A stretch of DNA of 64,000 bases from Sclerotiophoma versabilis (GCA_012274445.1 JAAROD010000080.1:1674001-1738000); one strand, 5' to 3'. Numbered from the stretch's first letter, positions 1 through 11,832 are shown. The notes: a model not told the origin generated them from the sequence alone. Translations and numbers: made by a program.

Positions 1-1476
1 TCTTTCTCGAGTGCAATGGGATCAATTTGGGACAGACGTTGGCCTCCCGTCTCTTCAGTATTGAGCAGCCTGAAGTCTGTGTCGTACATGGAGCCTACAC
101 GACCCTCGTTCTCCCACTGCTCTTGCTGCATACGCTTGGCGTGCGTGGGAATAATCTGCTGGTCAGGCGGGAGACGCGGGTCAGGCTTGTACATGGTCGC
201 AATCCAGGGCGCTTCTCCTTCAGGTCGATGGCCAGTGGTTGGACGAGAGACAGCATTCCCGCTCGTGCCAGGGCGTTTGTTCGCTCCTGAGACCTGCCTC
301 GACTTAGGCGTAGACCGTGATGTAGTGCTGGTCTTTCTCGCGCCTGCAGCAGCCGTCGTCTTGCCTGGAGTCTTCGCCTTGACCGGTGATTTCGGAGGTT
401 GCTTCATGGACGATCCACTAGCCGAAGAGGAGTTGTTGCGGGTATGGCCAAGTTTTTTCCCGTCCATGATGTCGTCAAGAAGCACTTGGCTTCCTATGCT
501 TCCACTTCGCACTCGCGCACCAGCAGCAGCAATGTCCCCATTCCAGTTGGCGCTGCCTGTTCGTGATCTCGGCAAAGGTGCGTCGCGGTCTGCAACTGCT
601 GCTGGCACAGGTATGCCACTCGTCTTGGGGAGAGGAATGCGAGACGTGCTAGGCCTTACAGTGTGGTTCGTCCGCGACGACGGTGGTTGCATCTCTGGCG
701 CTGGGTCCTCGCTACTTGTTGGACTCCATGCATGATAATGCTGCTCGCCCATGGCTTCCTCGTCTTCGGCAGGAATGGGAGACACCACCCGTCTTTCGTA
801 GCGGTCGTCGCCATTCTGCAAACCCTCGGCCAGCTCAGAGTTGGTACGGTCTCGTGTTCGTCGTGTGGCGCTCTGCGACCGGCTGTTCGATCTGCTTGTG
901 CGCCCAACTCTGAAACCAGCCTCCTCCATTTCCCTAATCTCGATCTCCTTCAACTTGTCTCGGTGTATCCAGTTGTTCTGATCGGCTTCTGGATCTACAG
1001 GGCTGCCAGTAGTGGTCTTTTTCGCACCGCGGCCCCTGACTGATGCTGGCGGCCCCATCTTGCCTTTGGTGTTGCTCTTCACGTATGAACCGTCTTGTTC
1101 AGCGCTGGCGATCATGTCTCGACTTGGCTTCTTGTGCAGTGAGCTTGCACGCCCCGAAGCTTGGGTCGCCCTGTCGTCCTCATACTGGAGCTGCGATTCC
1201 CAAGTCGTCGAACGAACTGGCTTTACAAAGCCATTGGCTTGTGAGGTGTGCGGTTTGCCGTACGCGGGCACTGAAGTGCCGGACATGAAGGCTTCCTGAT
1301 CGTAGGATTGTCTCTGCAGAATGTCATCAGCAATGTCTCATAGCGTTTGGTGTGGGCAGGAGCCTAGAATTCTTGATTTTGGGCAGCCATGGATTGAGTT
1401 CGCGCTACTGCCATACATCATTGACAGCCGCGGTAGTGCCAGTGACGGCGATCCCTGACCCAAGATTATGTGCCAT
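1..1476 (-). CDS. Low-complexity ascomycete protein, 5' part (possible TeaR-type polarity protein)
   Basis: The gene reads leftwards and leaves the window, so only the first ~457 residues are visible. Exon 1 is 1417-1476 (start MAHNLGSG). An intron 1314-1416 has a GTATGG donor, a TGCTGATGAC branch point and a CTGCAG acceptor, and exon 2 runs open from 1313 to base 1. The protein is rich in Ser, Arg and Pro and probably disordered. Two blocks look conserved: NNWIHRDKLKEIE near residues 133-145, and a MYKPDPRLPPDQQ-type block near the window edge. From memory these blocks resemble the prenylated TeaR/Mod5-type cell-end marker receptors of filamentous fungi. The CAAX end that would test this lies outside the window, so the family name is tentative. 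The coding status is supported by the long open frame and the clean intron. Confidence 0.72.
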
Positions 1477-4400
1477 GGTGACGTAAAAGGAGATCAAGAA
1501 AAGGGCAAACGCACCGAACGGTCCAGAGGAACAGCGAATTCCCACGACCCTACTGCGCCGTGCGAGCTGCTGGGCGGCGTTAATTGTTGAACTTGCGCGG
1601 GCTGTCGTGACGAGGCAAGGGCAGCCATAGGACGTGCTGCCGGCTGCGGTCAGAAGATGATGTGAGGCGACCACAGCTCTCGCATGCGAAGAAGCACTGT
1701 TTGGCGGGCGGGTCAGGTGCTGGTTGCGATGCCGACGTTGTGGAATGTTTCGAGCACAGGGAAGAGGCAAGGCGCGGTGTCCGGGATGATCGTGGTAAGC
1801 AATATCGAGCTGGCGACAGAGCTGCGGGAACGGGAGAGACCCTCGAAAACGTTGACCAAAGCCGCTGGGAAGAAGAGCGATAAGGAGAGCCTCAGCAAGT
1901 GAGGAGGTGCGCGGAGGACTATGAAGAGGGGGGCTGCATGCACGAGGCCAGTTCCCTGCAGCTGCTGGTCGCGTAAATTAGAAAACGCAGTTTGCTTGAA
2001 TAAAGAGACACAAGTGAAGGTTAGCGACCGAACGGCTCTGCAGCGCACTCTGCCGGCGTCCAGTAGCTGAGTTGCCTCGCGGTCCTGCGAGCTGTCGACG
2101 CGAAGGAGTTGTTTTGCGGGTGAGAAGGGAGGCAGCTCTGGGGGTCTGGAGCACTGTGATTCGTGCTTGGCCCAGACATACCCTGCTTAATTTCGGGAGA
2201 CAGCCCTGCGCATGCACCACGGCGAAAAGGGCACGATCATCACTCCCTGAAGGCCAGATCGTGAACAGCGCTGCCGACGAGGATTCGAGAAACAGACAAC
2301 GGCCGTTGTGTACTTGAGGAACCCCAAGTACCAGCCAACCTACTTCCCGTTGATGTCTGCCAGAACAACAGCAACATGCATCCGTCGCCGCCGCTTGTGG
2401 CACCCAGGCAACTGCTTTTGATTGTCAAAATCGCGTTTGATTACTTGCTGCTCTGTGCATTCCTGCACAACCGTCCTGTTAAGCCTCGTTTTCCTGAGCT
2501 ATACCGAATCTACACGAACCTATGTTTCGGTAGCTGGGCCATAGCGTTGACAGCAAGATCGGGTCGCGTTCCCACTCGTTAGCGGCTCGGTCCTCGAGAA
2601 ACGTTCAAAGCCTGGGCCAGTTGCGGTCTACTTCCGGTGTTTTGGAGAGCACGGGTCTAAAGACTTCTCCTTAACTAACGGAACTACTTTACATCAAAAT
2701 GACTTTCATAGCCCGTACGAGAGGACGTGTTGCGAGGCCACATCCTGCGCTGTCCACGACAGCGCATTGGAGAAGCTGGCCATTCCTGGTTACAAGGTTG
2801 TTCCGTTAAAGAGACCTTCAGCAGGTCCATAGCGGTATGGCAAGAGACGATGCCGTAGCCGTTGGCTGCCTTATAACCAAGGTCTGGGATGAGCCTTGAT
2901 GGCTATTCCGAACAGCCTAGCGCCTCAGTTAAAGTAGGCCACATTTCTGTCACGAGTCAAGCCTTCGTTCCCAGCAACGATGGGAGAAGATAAATCCGAT
3001 AGGTTATCGGCCTGATTTGTCTAGCTCGACTCCACAGGTCTTTGAGAAGTCATGTCAAGTCTAGGGAGCAGTTTTTCACGTATCGCGCGTCTGGGATATG
3101 GGTACTGGCAATCTTCTTGAATGCTTTCCAGATCGGGTTGACGAATTGCTTTTTTTTTCTTTTGTTGCCCACATTGACCGCGTAATTGTAGTGTAAGATT
3201 AGGCAAATGAATCCCTTCAACTCATGCTCATGTTGAAGAGGATCGAAGGTGAGAATGCTTACGTCCGGGCAGTGCTGGCATGCAATAAATATTTTCAGAT
3301 AGTCTGCATAAAGGCTTCATGCAGCATGTCAAGCTTCCCTTGGTTTGTCTTCTTGTTCTGGATCTTTCGAAGAAAATGAGCGGCTTTGCTGGCAGAACGC
3401 TCGTTCAAGAATTGGCATGCTCCTCCTACGTCGGCCAGGCGATGTTGGTATAGTTAGCTGGCATCCAATCGTCTGTGTTGTTGTCCTCAGGAACCCTAAC
3501 ATGGCTGAACACCTGTACTTCACATTGTATTGCAGCAGAAATACGCTATAAATAGGCTACGGTCTAGGGTGAAAAAGCATGTACATTTTTGCCCTGTAGC
3601 CGCAACTCATTGTCTGTCGAGGCCGACGATAGTCAACACAATACGAAGTGACAGGACTGAGAGAGCACTTTCGAAAGACGCCGTTATCTGTGGATCTGGA
3701 AGGTCATACTAGTTGAGCTTCGTGGTTGGTACGAGCAAAGAACATTTTACGTCGACCTTTTTGCCAGGAGCCTTTCCAAGTCGCCTGTTCCTGTTCGACT
3801 TTTGCAGATGCTGCGTATTGTCAGGAGGTGTATGTGTGATCGGCACGGCAACGATCGCGTCAGATATGATGACAGTGGGCTGGCAAGTAAGTGTCATTAC
3901 TTTTGTCTCGCATTTTGTAGACTACAGACGCAAAGCTGTTCCTTTTCTCAAAACAAAAGGGGAACTCAAAGTAGAGGCTCAGAAAGAAATAGTCTATCAT
4001 ATGTCGTTGAGACTATCGCCTACTGCTGCGAAAAATTCAGCTACTTTCGGTATTTGCTTGCTCTAAGAGTTGCACTGGAGCCAGTGCATGTGGTGGTTAA
4101 ACATCTTAAGCCTGTGTCAACCTCAGAACGTCTTGAGTTGGCCGGTATAGTTTTCCATATGTGGGACCTTGCCAGCCTCTGCAGAAATAGAGTTCCGCTG
4201 TAAGGCAATCATCTGACGAGACTAGATCAGGAACAAACATAATCAATTCACTAGTTTGCTGCCCACCCACCAAGCTTCGTAATTGCATATATCAACTTGC
4301 GTACAGTGGTAAAGGCGGTATCATCGGCACCCGTGAACATATCAGTAGTCCTGGGCTTCAACCCAAACAGCCCGGTCAGGATGATGGAGGTGATCTGCTC

Positions 4401-7400
4401 CATCGTCTGCGCACCCATACTAGCATGTACCGGTGTACTGATGGTTCTTCTTATGATAACATAACAATACTGACTCGACGGATCTATGACAAAAATGCGT
4501 AGCTAGACTGCGCTAGCTTAGAGAAGGCACCACCGTCTGCAATGGGGAAATCGAACTAAGTTGTGCTTATGCACCTTCCACACGCTTCTTGAAAGTATTG
4601 TCTGCAAAATCTCGGCCAAGTCGCCAGATTCCCATGTCTAGAGGAACACGATCCCACCTTTGCTGTGACAGGTCAGTACAAGGCTTTCTTCCATAGTATG
4701 CTGTTGAATTATGATACCTTGAACATTGTCAATTGGACGATTATGGAATTCCCCAACATCACTCACGCCTCCTATATACATGAGCGTATAACTTTTTTAT
4801 GTCCGTCGCAAGGCTTGTAGGGTTATCAGCGCATTTGTGAATCAGAGAGGTTCGAAGAAGCTATTAGTCATGCGCCGCGCCGTTTTCCATGCTCTAGCTG
4901 AGAGGAAGAGCAGTTTTTGGAGCTCTCAAGGAAGACATGAATTATTCCAGCGGCGCAGTATGCACTGTATCCGAGCCCATAGGAATGGAACAGCAATGCC
5001 CCTTCCCGGTCGACGCAGTCGGAGGATTGAGTATATCTGCATGATTGGGACATTTAAGTCTCACATACCCGATAGTCGTTACACCTATACTAGTATTACT
5101 GCAAACCTGTCACCACCTACCCACCTGCTCGTTCTTGCGTTCAGTGCGCTTAGACCCGCCTTCACCGAATAACCGCATGACCTATTGTTTCCTTCCATCA
5201 CACGCACTGACGTTCCTTCGTCTATCTACTCGGGCGCTCGAATATACCACCCAAAGCCGGCAGCAGTTACGTATCTTAAGGTCACCATCTAAGATCACTA
5301 CTGACTATAATAACTGTGCGGACCACTCCAAATCTGGTACACTAGCGGGAGACCCATAGGAGCCCCACTATCAGCAGCTACTAGTGTTAGTGAATGAATT
5401 TAGAGGGTAGCGTAGGCGCAGAGCCACTAATAATAGTAATACATGATATCTTGTAGTACATCAATATACATGATAATACATACAATGAAACGTGTAATGT
5501 TTTTGATATTTTTAACATATGTAAAAGGCTAGTCAGATCTAGTTTGGAGTCTGTAAAGCTATAGGGTAGGCCCTACAGGGTCCAAGGTATGTTAAGAGAC
5601 ATTAAGCTGCAGGTCTATAGACACTACACTCCCCTCTCCCCCCACACGGGTACTCTAGCCATGCAGAGTGTTTGCGTACCTGTCAAAATGTCTGATAGTC
5701 AAACGTAGTACCAAAATAGGGGTGGACCGCAAACATTGCCAACCACCAACGCTCAACTCACCATGACATTAAAGGTGTATCCAGTTACATAGGTATCGGA
5801 TTGTCCTCATGCTTACATAGGGCGACCCCAGGAGTTCAACCAACACACAACTTTCGAACCACGTTCGCGATGTCCGTCCCCACACACGTCGATCGCAGCA
5901 GCGAGAGCAACTATCTTGAAGCTGGATGTCGATGGGTATTTATGAGGGTCGGCGGGCGAGAACGAAGTTGTAGTTCTACGTGTTTTGCATACCAATGGCG
6001 GCCATGTAGAGCAGGCTAAAGACTACAAGTGCTTTTACCTATTGTGTAATACGGTCAGAATCACTCTGGAAGTCTCCAGCCTTGACGTATAGATGTGGGA
6101 CTGGCGGTAGATGCATCCGAGCTTTTCTGCAACATGAACGCATGACACCTCTTCACATGCCATTCATCCTCAGCACTAGTCAAAGCTTTGTTGCCCGACA
6201 TGCATTGCCGCTGTGGTCTTTGAAGTATACGAGTTTAATCGTTGAGTCCGTGTTGCCGTCTAGAACTTCGAACACATGGCTGATTAGGCATTAGGAGATA
6301 CGAGGTTCGGCGTTCGAAGGGCGTTGGAACGGTAAAGGGCGGCGTGACTCGATTCGTAGTCGGGTAGAGCAACGTGTGGAGACAATCTATATGATCAGTC
6401 TTGAGTGTGAAGGCAGTATTGTATCGGACGGCATCGGTCAACTGCCAGGAATATAGTGTCCTTGCAATGGTGTTACTGTCTAACTTGGCTTTGATCAATC
6501 CTTGTCCAAGTAAACATGCATTGACGAGATTACGACGAATATCGCGGGCTGTGGATACTTAGTGCAGCGCTGAGTATATACTATGCTCGCTTGTCGAGGC
6601 AAGAGAATCGTGGCCAGCAGCAGGACAAGATGTGGGAGGTGGGGATTCTCGTTGTCGTATCGAAGGATGGTAGGAGTAAGAAGGACCTCGCAACGCCCCA
6701 TCAAAAGCAGGTGGTGGCCATTGACCCACCTTTTTCGTACTGATCGTGATAGTTCGTTCGAAGCTAAGCTCTGTAGGACTCATAGTACTGTTAAGAGCGC
6801 AAACACTATCGTATGACTTGCAGGACAGCGGTAGATGAAACCTTTCTTGCGTTGAACCAAAGGGCGGCTTACCCCTCCAGGGCCCAGCGGCGGCAGCAGC
6901 ACTCGGATGAGTTAAGTACCTCTTGCCAAGACATGCATAGGATAGAGGGCGAAATTGGGGAAGAGCGGAGAGGCTGAACACGGTGTACAAGTTCTAGGTG
7001 ATGAATTGTATGGCAACAATGTGGAGCATATGCACGAGCGGGTACTTGGCAAGGTTGAATGCCCCGCCATCCGCCAGAACTTTCTGCGCTCAAACAAGAA
7101 GGTTAGGTGACCGTGTGAGCACCAGCAATGCCCAGCCTAGAACGCCCCAACCACCTTGCAAGCTGCGCTGCAAGTACGAAACCAAAAAGGATTACCTTCA
7201 GATGAAAGCTTTGCGAAGAGCAGCTTGGTGTGAAGCAGGACTGCATATTTCGTGAAAGGCTATCGGTGATACAACTTTATGGCTAGGCATGCTGTCTGCC
7301 ACACTAATCTTCACGCATGATATAAGGGCGCTTAAGCGATGTGCTTGGTGTTTCGAGTGAGTCACTGCACTGCTCAGACGCAAACATCAATAGGACGGTA

Positions 7401-7984
7401 CACGGTGATGTATGGTTCTGTACATGCATTCTGTATGTCATTCTGGGTCTTCACTTTGCAGGCGCGTTTGCGGTCCCCGCAAATACATCGGTTGTGTTTG
7501 TATGTATGGTGGCGGGGACAGTATGCCGCTAGGCGGCCGAGCCAGCTCAGACACGGAATGGTGGGGCAATGATGCACTTGTTTACCCCTCCAAAAATTCT
7601 TCGAAGTGGCGATTACAAGCGATGCGGATGGGCCTTCGTTGAGTTCTCGATCAGGTTGCTTTTAAGCCATGCAGAAGCAGAAAGCTGGATCAGCGTATCG
7701 TCACAAGCATAGACTATGAAGAGGTTCCAAGTGAACAGTATCTTAGATCCCACGGCACGGTATCAGCTTGTCTAGAAGACGCTGTGGCAATATGCAGAGC
7801 AGGCCCAGTGTTATGACACGTTTGGATCCAATGGCTGCCCTGACCGCTCTAAGTTGCCGCTGGCAGCGCCCAAGGTGAGAGAAGCCTGCAGAGCTTCGGG
7901 CATTGCCATCGAAAATTTGCGCGCCCGAGTGGGTATGCAACAGGCCTAGCGCCACCTGGCTTGGCAGCTGGCTGCCCCTCCGTT
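1477..7984. other. Gene-poor 6.5-kb tract
   Basis: No open frame here shows a recognisable family, a credible intron chain or a conserved motif. The longest frames are under 145 codons and overlap each other on both strands. 1477-2500 may hold the promoter and leader of the leftward gene. 2580-2990 is moderately GC-rich without a clear frame. 3000-5400 is AT-leaning. 5400-5560 is strongly AT-rich and adjoins a decayed repeat. A 143-codon minus-strand frame at 6559-6990 is the best remaining candidate, but nothing supports it beyond length. Confidence 0.6.
5440..5755. repeat. Decayed dispersed repeat, copy A
   Basis: Two short blocks here, CTGCAGGTCTATAG at 5607-5620 and GTGGACCGCAAACATTGCCA at 5722-5741, recur in diverged form at 37460 and 37573. 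Their spacing is 115 bp here and 113 bp there. Between them further pieces align, for example AGTGTTTGCGTAC against AGTGCTTGTGCAC. Most differences are C/T or G/A transitions, as left by repeat-induced point mutation. The ends are not defined and no coding capacity remains. Confidence 0.5.
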
Positions 7985-8162
7985 ATAATCTCTTCCGCGC
8001 CCACACCCTCTCAATTTCATTGTCTCTCACACCATACACGAGCTGTATATCTGGTAAGTCAATGACGAAGCCATCATTCGCCCCGACCGAAGCTAATATA
8101 TTCTTTTGTAGAGAAATAAAACTTCCCTCACAACTCCCAACTTACAACACACAACCACCAAC
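7985..8162 (+). promoter_or_regulatory. TEF1 core promoter and 5' UTR with leader intron
   Basis: Just upstream of the TEF1 start lies a pyrimidine-rich tract with few purines (about 7990-8050), typical of highly expressed fungal translation genes. A leader intron at 8054-8111 has a GTAAGT donor, a GCTAATA branch point and a TTTTGTAG acceptor. The short second leader exon reads into ACCAACATGGG. The transcription start is inferred, not seen. Confidence 0.6.
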
Positions 8163-11100
8163 ATGGGGTAAGCACTACCAGACCCTCAGGTCATCCAGAG
8201 GGCAGGCAGCACCTGCCAACTGCACCATGTACACAGCATGCTAACAATATGCGCAGTAAGGAGAAGACTCACATCAACGTCGTCGTTATCGGCCACGTCG
8301 ACTCCGGAAAGTCGACCACCACCGGTCGTAAGCATCCCACTCGAACGAACGCGGGATCCAACAGCTCACAATGGGACAGACTTGATCTACAAGTGCGGTG
8401 GTATTGACAAGCGTACCATCGAGAAGTTCGAGAAGGTATGGCACACTTTTCCCTTTAGTAGTGGCGACATCGCATGCATGTGCAGACCTTGTGCGGGCTG
8501 CCTCTTGTCTGGGCAGGCTCGATGAGGGGCATTTTTGGTGGGGTTGTGCGAGCTTTTCGCGCACTCGCGCTAGCCTGTTTTGGGCACTCGCCAACCTCAA
8601 CACCATGCCGCACACTGTATTTTGCATTGCGAGGTCTTTGACTTGGTCAAAGGCTGCAGCACCATCAGTCATTCTTTCAACGGTATTCATAATGCTAACA
8701 ACCTCATAGGAAGCCGCCGAACTCGGTAAGGGTTCCTTCAAGTACGCATGGGTTCTTGACAAGCTCAAGGCCGAGCGTGAGCGTGGTATCACCATCGATA
8801 TCGCTCTCTGGAAGTTCGAGACCCCCAAGTACTACGTCACCGTCAGGTTTGTGTGCCTTTACCCTACTACCATGCGTGCTTCACGATGCTAACATGTTGC
8901 AGTATGTGTGCACCTTCTCTTTTCTTTCCTTGTTGCTTCTTTCCTCGTTGCTTGCTTGCTGTTGTTGCTACTCTCGCTCTTGCTGCTGCTGCTCTCGCTC
9001 TTGCTGTTGCTTGAGCCGATTCTGCTGCTTTACGATGCTCCTGCTGTGGTGAACAGCATGTTCCTTCCAGCATGGTGCTGCTGCCCCGGGATCTGGAGGT
9101 TCCTTTTGTCCTCTTCTTGTCTTCTGGCTTCATCCTCCAGCACCCTACCTCTGGACAGCGTCTGCATCGGCTACATCCTGCCTGCATCCTGCGTTTCTGC
9201 TGTCTTTCTGCCTCCTCAAGACCCTTCATCATGGAAGACTTCTACGACGCTCGCTATGGTTCTATCGAGGAACACATCGACGCTGCCGGCTTTCGGCTGG
9301 TGGACCTTGATCTTCCCCCACGGTACATCAACCCTGAGATCAAGGTAGCTTTTGCATCGCGCTCCATTTGGGATTCCGTGGTCAGCGACGCACCTCTCCA
9401 GGTCGCTCCAGGGTTATCTGAGGTGCGCTCCTCAAGCAAGTCTCCTAGCATCGACTTCTGTCGACGCCTTCCAAAGCCTCCTGCCTCCCAGCTATGGGCT
9501 GTCTATGCTCTCATCTTCGAACATCTTGAGCTGTCGCCCATCCTCTACATCGGCTCTGGAACGCCTGCTAAGGGTGGGGTTCAACAGCGGTACACTGGGT
9601 ACGAAACTGGTTCTGGCGTCATGCCCCTCGTCGAACGCGCCCTAAAACAGGGGTGGTATACCCTGACTTTTGGGATGTTGTGCTGGACCAACTTACCACC
9701 ACCACAGCTTGTTCCTCGCCTCCGAGCCCGCTTCTTAGCATTGGAACCAGTCTTTGCTATAGTCTTCTGGACCACAATGCCGCCACCCAGTACGCCCTGG
9801 ATGCTCATCTTCAATCTCCAGATCATCTTGATGCTGAGAAAAGGGGCCGCAAGGTTCTGAAGCCACTTTCAGCTGCTGCTCTAAACCAGAAAGCATCTCG
9901 TGCAGTCGCCGTTGCGAATCGCACTCACTTCTGCGCGCCATGCAACAAAGCCTGCACCAGCAGCAATGATCTTAAGAGGCACAACGCCAAGCAGACACAA
10001 CGACACAGTAGCAAGACAGCAAGCACGCAAACAAGCAACATGAACATTTCATTCCTCAGCGAACTCTACCACTAACACTTTACTTAGTTGATGCTCCCGG
10101 TCACCGTGATTTCATCAAGAACATGATCACTGGTACTTCCCAGGCCGATTGCGCTATTCTCATCATTGCCGCCGGTACTGGTGAGTTCGAGGCTGGTATC
10201 TCCAAGGATGGCCAGACTCGTGAGCACGCTCTCCTCGCCTACACTCTTGGTGTCAAGCAGCTCATCGTTGCCATCAACAAGATGGACACCACCAAGTGGT
10301 CTGAGGCCCGTTTCTCCGAGATCATCAAGGAGACCTCCAACTTCATCAAGAAGGTCGGATACAACCCCAAGCACGTTCCCTTCGTGCCCATCTCCGGTTT
10401 CAACGGTGACAACATGATCGAGGCTTCCTCCAACTGCCCCTGGTACAAGGGTTGGGAGAAGGAGACCAAGACCAAGTCCACCGGTAAGACCCTCCTCGAG
10501 GCCATTGACGCCATCGACGCCCCCACACGTCCCACCGACAAGCCCCTCCGTCTTCCTCTCCAGGATGTTTACAAGATTGGCGGTATTGGCACGGTTCCCG
10601 TCGGTCGTGTCGAGACTGGTATCATCAAGGCCGGTATGGTCGTCACCTTCGCCCCCGCTGGTGTCACCACTGAGGTCAAGTCCGTCGAGATGCACCACGA
10701 GCAGCTTGTCGAGGGTGTTCCCGGTGACAACGTCGGTTTCAACGTCAAGAACGTCTCCGTCAAGGAGATCCGTCGTGGCAACGTTGCCGGTGACTCCAAG
10801 CAGGACCCCCCCAAGGGTGCTGAGTCCTTCAACGCCCAGGTTATCGTCCTGAACCACCCCGGTCAGGTTGGTGCTGGTTACGCCCCAGTTCTCGACTGCC
10901 ACACTGCCCACATTGCCTGCAAGTTCTCCGAGCTCCTCGAGAAGATCGACCGCCGTACCGGAAAGTCTGTTGAGAACAGCCCCAAGTTCATCAAGTCTGG
11001 TGACGCTGCCATCGTCAAGATGATTCCCTCCAAGCCCATGTGCGTTGAGGCCTTCACTGACTACCCCCCTCTCGGTCGTTTCGCCGTCCGTGACATGCGC

Positions 11101-11193
11101 CAGACCGTTGCTGTCGGTGTCATCAAGTCCGTTGTCAAGGCCGACAAGGCCGGCAAGGTCACCAAGGCTGCCCAGAAGGCTTCCAAGAAATAA
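8163..11193 (+). CDS. TEF1: Translation elongation factor 1-alpha
   Basis: GTPase that delivers aminoacyl-tRNA to the ribosome. Exons are 8163-8167, 8257-8327, 8380-8435, 8710-8845 (or 8846) and 10088-11193, giving 457 aa, close to the ~460 usual in fungi. The first exons give MGKEKTHINVVVIGHVDSGK, which contains the P-loop. The tiny ATGGG first exon is typical of this gene. The NKMD motif and EF1A domains 2 and 3 lie in the last exon, which ends in a Lys-rich tail. Introns 1-3 are canonical. Intron 4 is abnormal: at about 1.24 kb it holds an inserted ORF. A join at the GT donor after 8846 would shift frame by one base, whereas joining after 8845 restores the VTV-I-DAPGHRDF context. Exon codon use is strongly biased to C-ending codons, as expected for an abundant protein. 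Confidence 0.97.
8887..8902 (+). other. Probable ancestral TEF1 intron-4 branch point and acceptor, now internal
   Basis: TGCTAACATGTTGCAG is a textbook fungal branch point plus acceptor, placed 55 bp after the GTTTGTG donor. It would close an intron of ordinary size (8847-8902). Splicing here today would run into inserted sequence and reach a TGA near 9012. This suggests it is the original acceptor, separated from its exon by the insertion that starts at about 8903. Confidence 0.6.
8903..10087 (+). mobile_element. Inserted element inside TEF1 intron 4 (homing- or introner-like)
   Basis: About 1185 bp separate the apparent old acceptor (8902) from the first base of the last TEF1 exon (10088). 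The segment begins with a pyrimidine-rich stretch (8905-9030, many CTT/GCT/TGC), carries a nuclease-like ORF in the same orientation as TEF1, and ends with its own branch point CACTAAC and acceptor TTTACTTAG. No terminal inverted repeats or clear target duplication were seen. The layout, an ORF with nuclease features inside an intron that can still be removed, is that of a homing element. The mobile status is inference. Confidence 0.6.
9231..10075 (+). pseudogene. GIY-YIG-like nuclease ORF with C2H2 finger, frameshifted, nested in TEF1 intron
   Basis: From the ATG at 9231 one frame runs about 180 codons. Residues 90-108 read AVYALIFEHLELSPILYIG, resembling the GIY-(x)n-YIG signature. They are followed by SGT, an Arg in GVQQRY (residue 120) and a Glu in FLALEPVF (172), which could match the catalytic Arg and Glu of the fold. 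Between about 9765 and 9790 the reading shifts to another frame. That frame runs to TAA at 10073-10075 and holds a C2H2-like finger (FCAPC then LKRH) near 9931-9995, plus a Lys/Arg-rich linker. A similar N-terminal layout with a C-terminal finger is, as I recall, common in uncharacterised Pleosporales proteins. The shift may be a real lesion or a sequencing error. The stop codon lies inside the intron branch point CACTAAC. An ATG at 9072 is in frame but precedes low-complexity residues. Confidence 0.7.
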
Positions 11194-11832
11194 GCGATCT
11201 CTTCTTCGGTCGTTTGTTTCTTTCTCATATTCTCTAGATACCTGGTTCTGGGGATGCGGGTTGCTTCGGAAAAGCTATGATGACTTTCATGCATTACGGT
11301 CTGGTGGAATGAAGGCGAGTCCTACCATAGATCTCATAATGATTGAATGAAACATGGATGGACAAATGAACACTACGTGCCAATCGCTATGCTGTGACCT
11401 GCATTATTCTCCACGCTGCGTTGATCACCTGTTCTGCTGCCACGTCGCCCTTCATGCCCAGAAGCCTTGCCTCTGCACGTGTGCCTGCGCAACACACCTT
11501 TCGTGCGACAAAAGACAACGTGTTGGTGTTGCGAGGTTGCACTCGCTCAATGTGAACCGCTATGATAATGAGGTGAATGAGGGCTTGCTTGGGACTTGAG
11601 ACTGTGCAGCTGTTAGAAAGTGGAAATTAAAAGACTTACCCTTCTGCGTCATGCCCTACGACTCTTAGTTGGTGGCTTAATCGTTCTGTTTCAGTATCAG
11701 CAGAATGATCAAGCCACAAATGTCAAGATGCTCGACCTTTGAGTGGCGGATCATTTTGGCCTAGTGCGGTCGCGATTTCCCTGATCAACGTCTGCATGTC
11801 TCCCTGATGGCACTTCCAACTGTCAACAAGCA
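11194..11832. other. TEF1 3' region and promoter of the next gene
   Basis: This tandem intergenic stretch of about 640 bp must contain the TEF1 terminator and the upstream region of the ppk6-like gene. An 81-codon plus-strand frame at 11354-11599 has no recognisable features. Nothing else was seen. Confidence 0.6.

Noticed and set aside
16..735. 239-codon plus-strand open frame at the left edge
   Set aside because: It is antisense to a longer minus-strand frame with a clean intron and conserved-looking blocks; its own translation is low-complexity without motifs.
10084..10911. 275-codon minus-strand frame within TEF1
   Set aside because: Known artefact of the biased codon use of EF-1-alpha; the composition (Gly, Leu, Val, Thr, Asp) is the reverse image of the TEF1 exon.
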